A stretch of 6,392 nt of DNA from Victivallales bacterium (GTDB taxonomy: Bacteria > Verrucomicrobiota > Lentisphaeria > Oligosphaerales > Oligosphaeraceae). Numbering within the stretch: position 1 is the first letter of the stretch; every line of letters starts with the position of its first letter. The notes below the pieces were generated by a model, which saw only the letters and a list, made by a program, of their open reading frames with translations, was not told the DNA's origin and did not search any database. Made by a program: the position numbers and the translations under genes. The stretch is from assembly GCA_900769285.1 (NCBI GenBank), contig CAAGGB010000225.1:1-6392 (forward strand), read 5' to 3'. Of this stretch, positions 6,267 through 6,392 are shown piece after piece.

Positions 6267-6392
6267 CCGAGCGAGGCGAGGCGGAAAGAAAGCGACGAGA
6301 GTGACGAGAGTGACGAGAGAAAAAGCCGCCGAGCGAGGCGAGGCGGAAAGAAAGCGACGAGAGTGACGAGAGAAAAAGCCGCCGAGCGAGGC
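6267..6392. repeat. GA-rich nested tandem repeat, units of 62 and 53 bp, continuing beyond the window
   Basis: Unit 1 (6267-6328) and unit 2 (6329-6381) both begin CCGAGCGAGGCGAGGCGG and end AAAAAGCCG. A third unit begins at 6382 and is cut by the window end. The two units differ by exactly one 9-bp subunit: GCGACGAGA followed by GTGACGAGA twice in unit 1 (6292-6318) and once in unit 2 (6354-6371). Otherwise they are identical. Neither unit length is a multiple of three, so successive copies shift frame, which argues against coding. The near identity indicates recent duplication or slippage. Confidence 0.93.
6320..6346 (-). terminator. Candidate intrinsic terminator inside the tandem repeat, minus strand
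   Basis: Read on the minus strand, CCGCC (6346-6342), an 11-nt loop and GGCGG (6330-6326) form a GC-rich stem, followed by C and then TTTTT (6324-6320). A 4-bp alternative with a 6-nt loop (CGCC / GGCG) exists in the same place. The next repeat junction shows the same right arm (6383-6379) and T run (6377-6373), with its left arm beyond the window. It would terminate transcripts arriving from an upstream minus-strand gene and separate that gene from the giant gene. The stem is short and the T run is only five, so this is tentative. Confidence 0.35.

Larger units (their letters stand above)
6064..6392. other. Upstream non-coding region of the giant gene
   Basis: This stretch of 329 bases holds no convincing full-length gene. 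From the gene outward it contains a possible short leader ORF (6073-6138), an AT-rich island near 6161-6175 that contrasts with the GC-rich surroundings, a small GC hairpin at 6239-6252 (GCCGC, AACA loop, GCGGC) with no T run after it on either strand, and then the GA-rich tandem repeat from 6267 to the window end. No tRNA or riboswitch is recognisable. A promoter for the gene must lie here or further upstream, but no hexamer pair is persuasive. Confidence 0.6.

Noticed and set aside
6181..6366. Plus-strand 61-codon frame through the tandem repeat
   Set aside because: The repeat units are not multiples of three, so the translation changes frame between copies; the product is a low-complexity Arg/Lys/Glu string.
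6267..6392. CRISPR array
   Set aside because: Units abut with no unique spacers, and the unit itself varies by a 9-bp subrepeat; it is a simple tandem repeat.

Overview
The window is dominated by one gene. A single reading frame on the minus strand runs from an ATG at 6036 to a TGA at 4-6 and encodes a predicted secreted protein of about 2010 residues. It has a signal peptide, a long series of beta-sandwich modules and a short Pro/Ala/Gln/Lys-rich tail. I see no recognisable catalytic domain. The first half carries four tandem concanavalin A-like (LamG / 3-keto-disaccharide hydrolase-like) modules. The second half carries three copies of a jelly-roll-like module, interleaved with Ig-like segments. 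This looks like an extracellular binding or cell-surface protein, probably for glycans, but no ligand can be named from the sequence.

High GC, very biased codon use, and strings of 3-keto-disaccharide-hydrolase-like and jelly-roll modules without a catalytic partner resemble giant secreted proteins of the PVC superphylum (Lentisphaerota or Planctomycetota). That assignment is inference from recalled family style, and no marker gene is present to test it.

Layout. Bases 1-3 lie beyond the stop codon. Bases 4-6036 are the gene, and its 3' end holds a perfect duplicated 30-bp unit that builds the C-terminal tail. Bases 6037-6150 are the upstream leader on the minus strand. They contain a good Shine-Dalgarno for the gene and a possible 21-codon leader ORF with its own strong Shine-Dalgarno. 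Bases 6160-6260 are an AT-rich island followed by GC-rich sequence in which I see no convincing gene or promoter. Bases 6267-6392 are a GA-rich nested tandem repeat (units of 62 and 53 bp and the start of a third) that runs off the end of the window. Read on the minus strand, each repeat junction gives a GC-rich hairpin followed by five T, so the repeat may be a terminator array of an upstream minus-strand gene outside the window.

With only one gene visible, no operon or pathway can be reconstructed. The most notable points are the two-series modular architecture, the near-complete exclusion of TTA, CTA and TCA codons over 2010 codons, the possible leader peptide, and the repeat carrying terminator-like hairpins.
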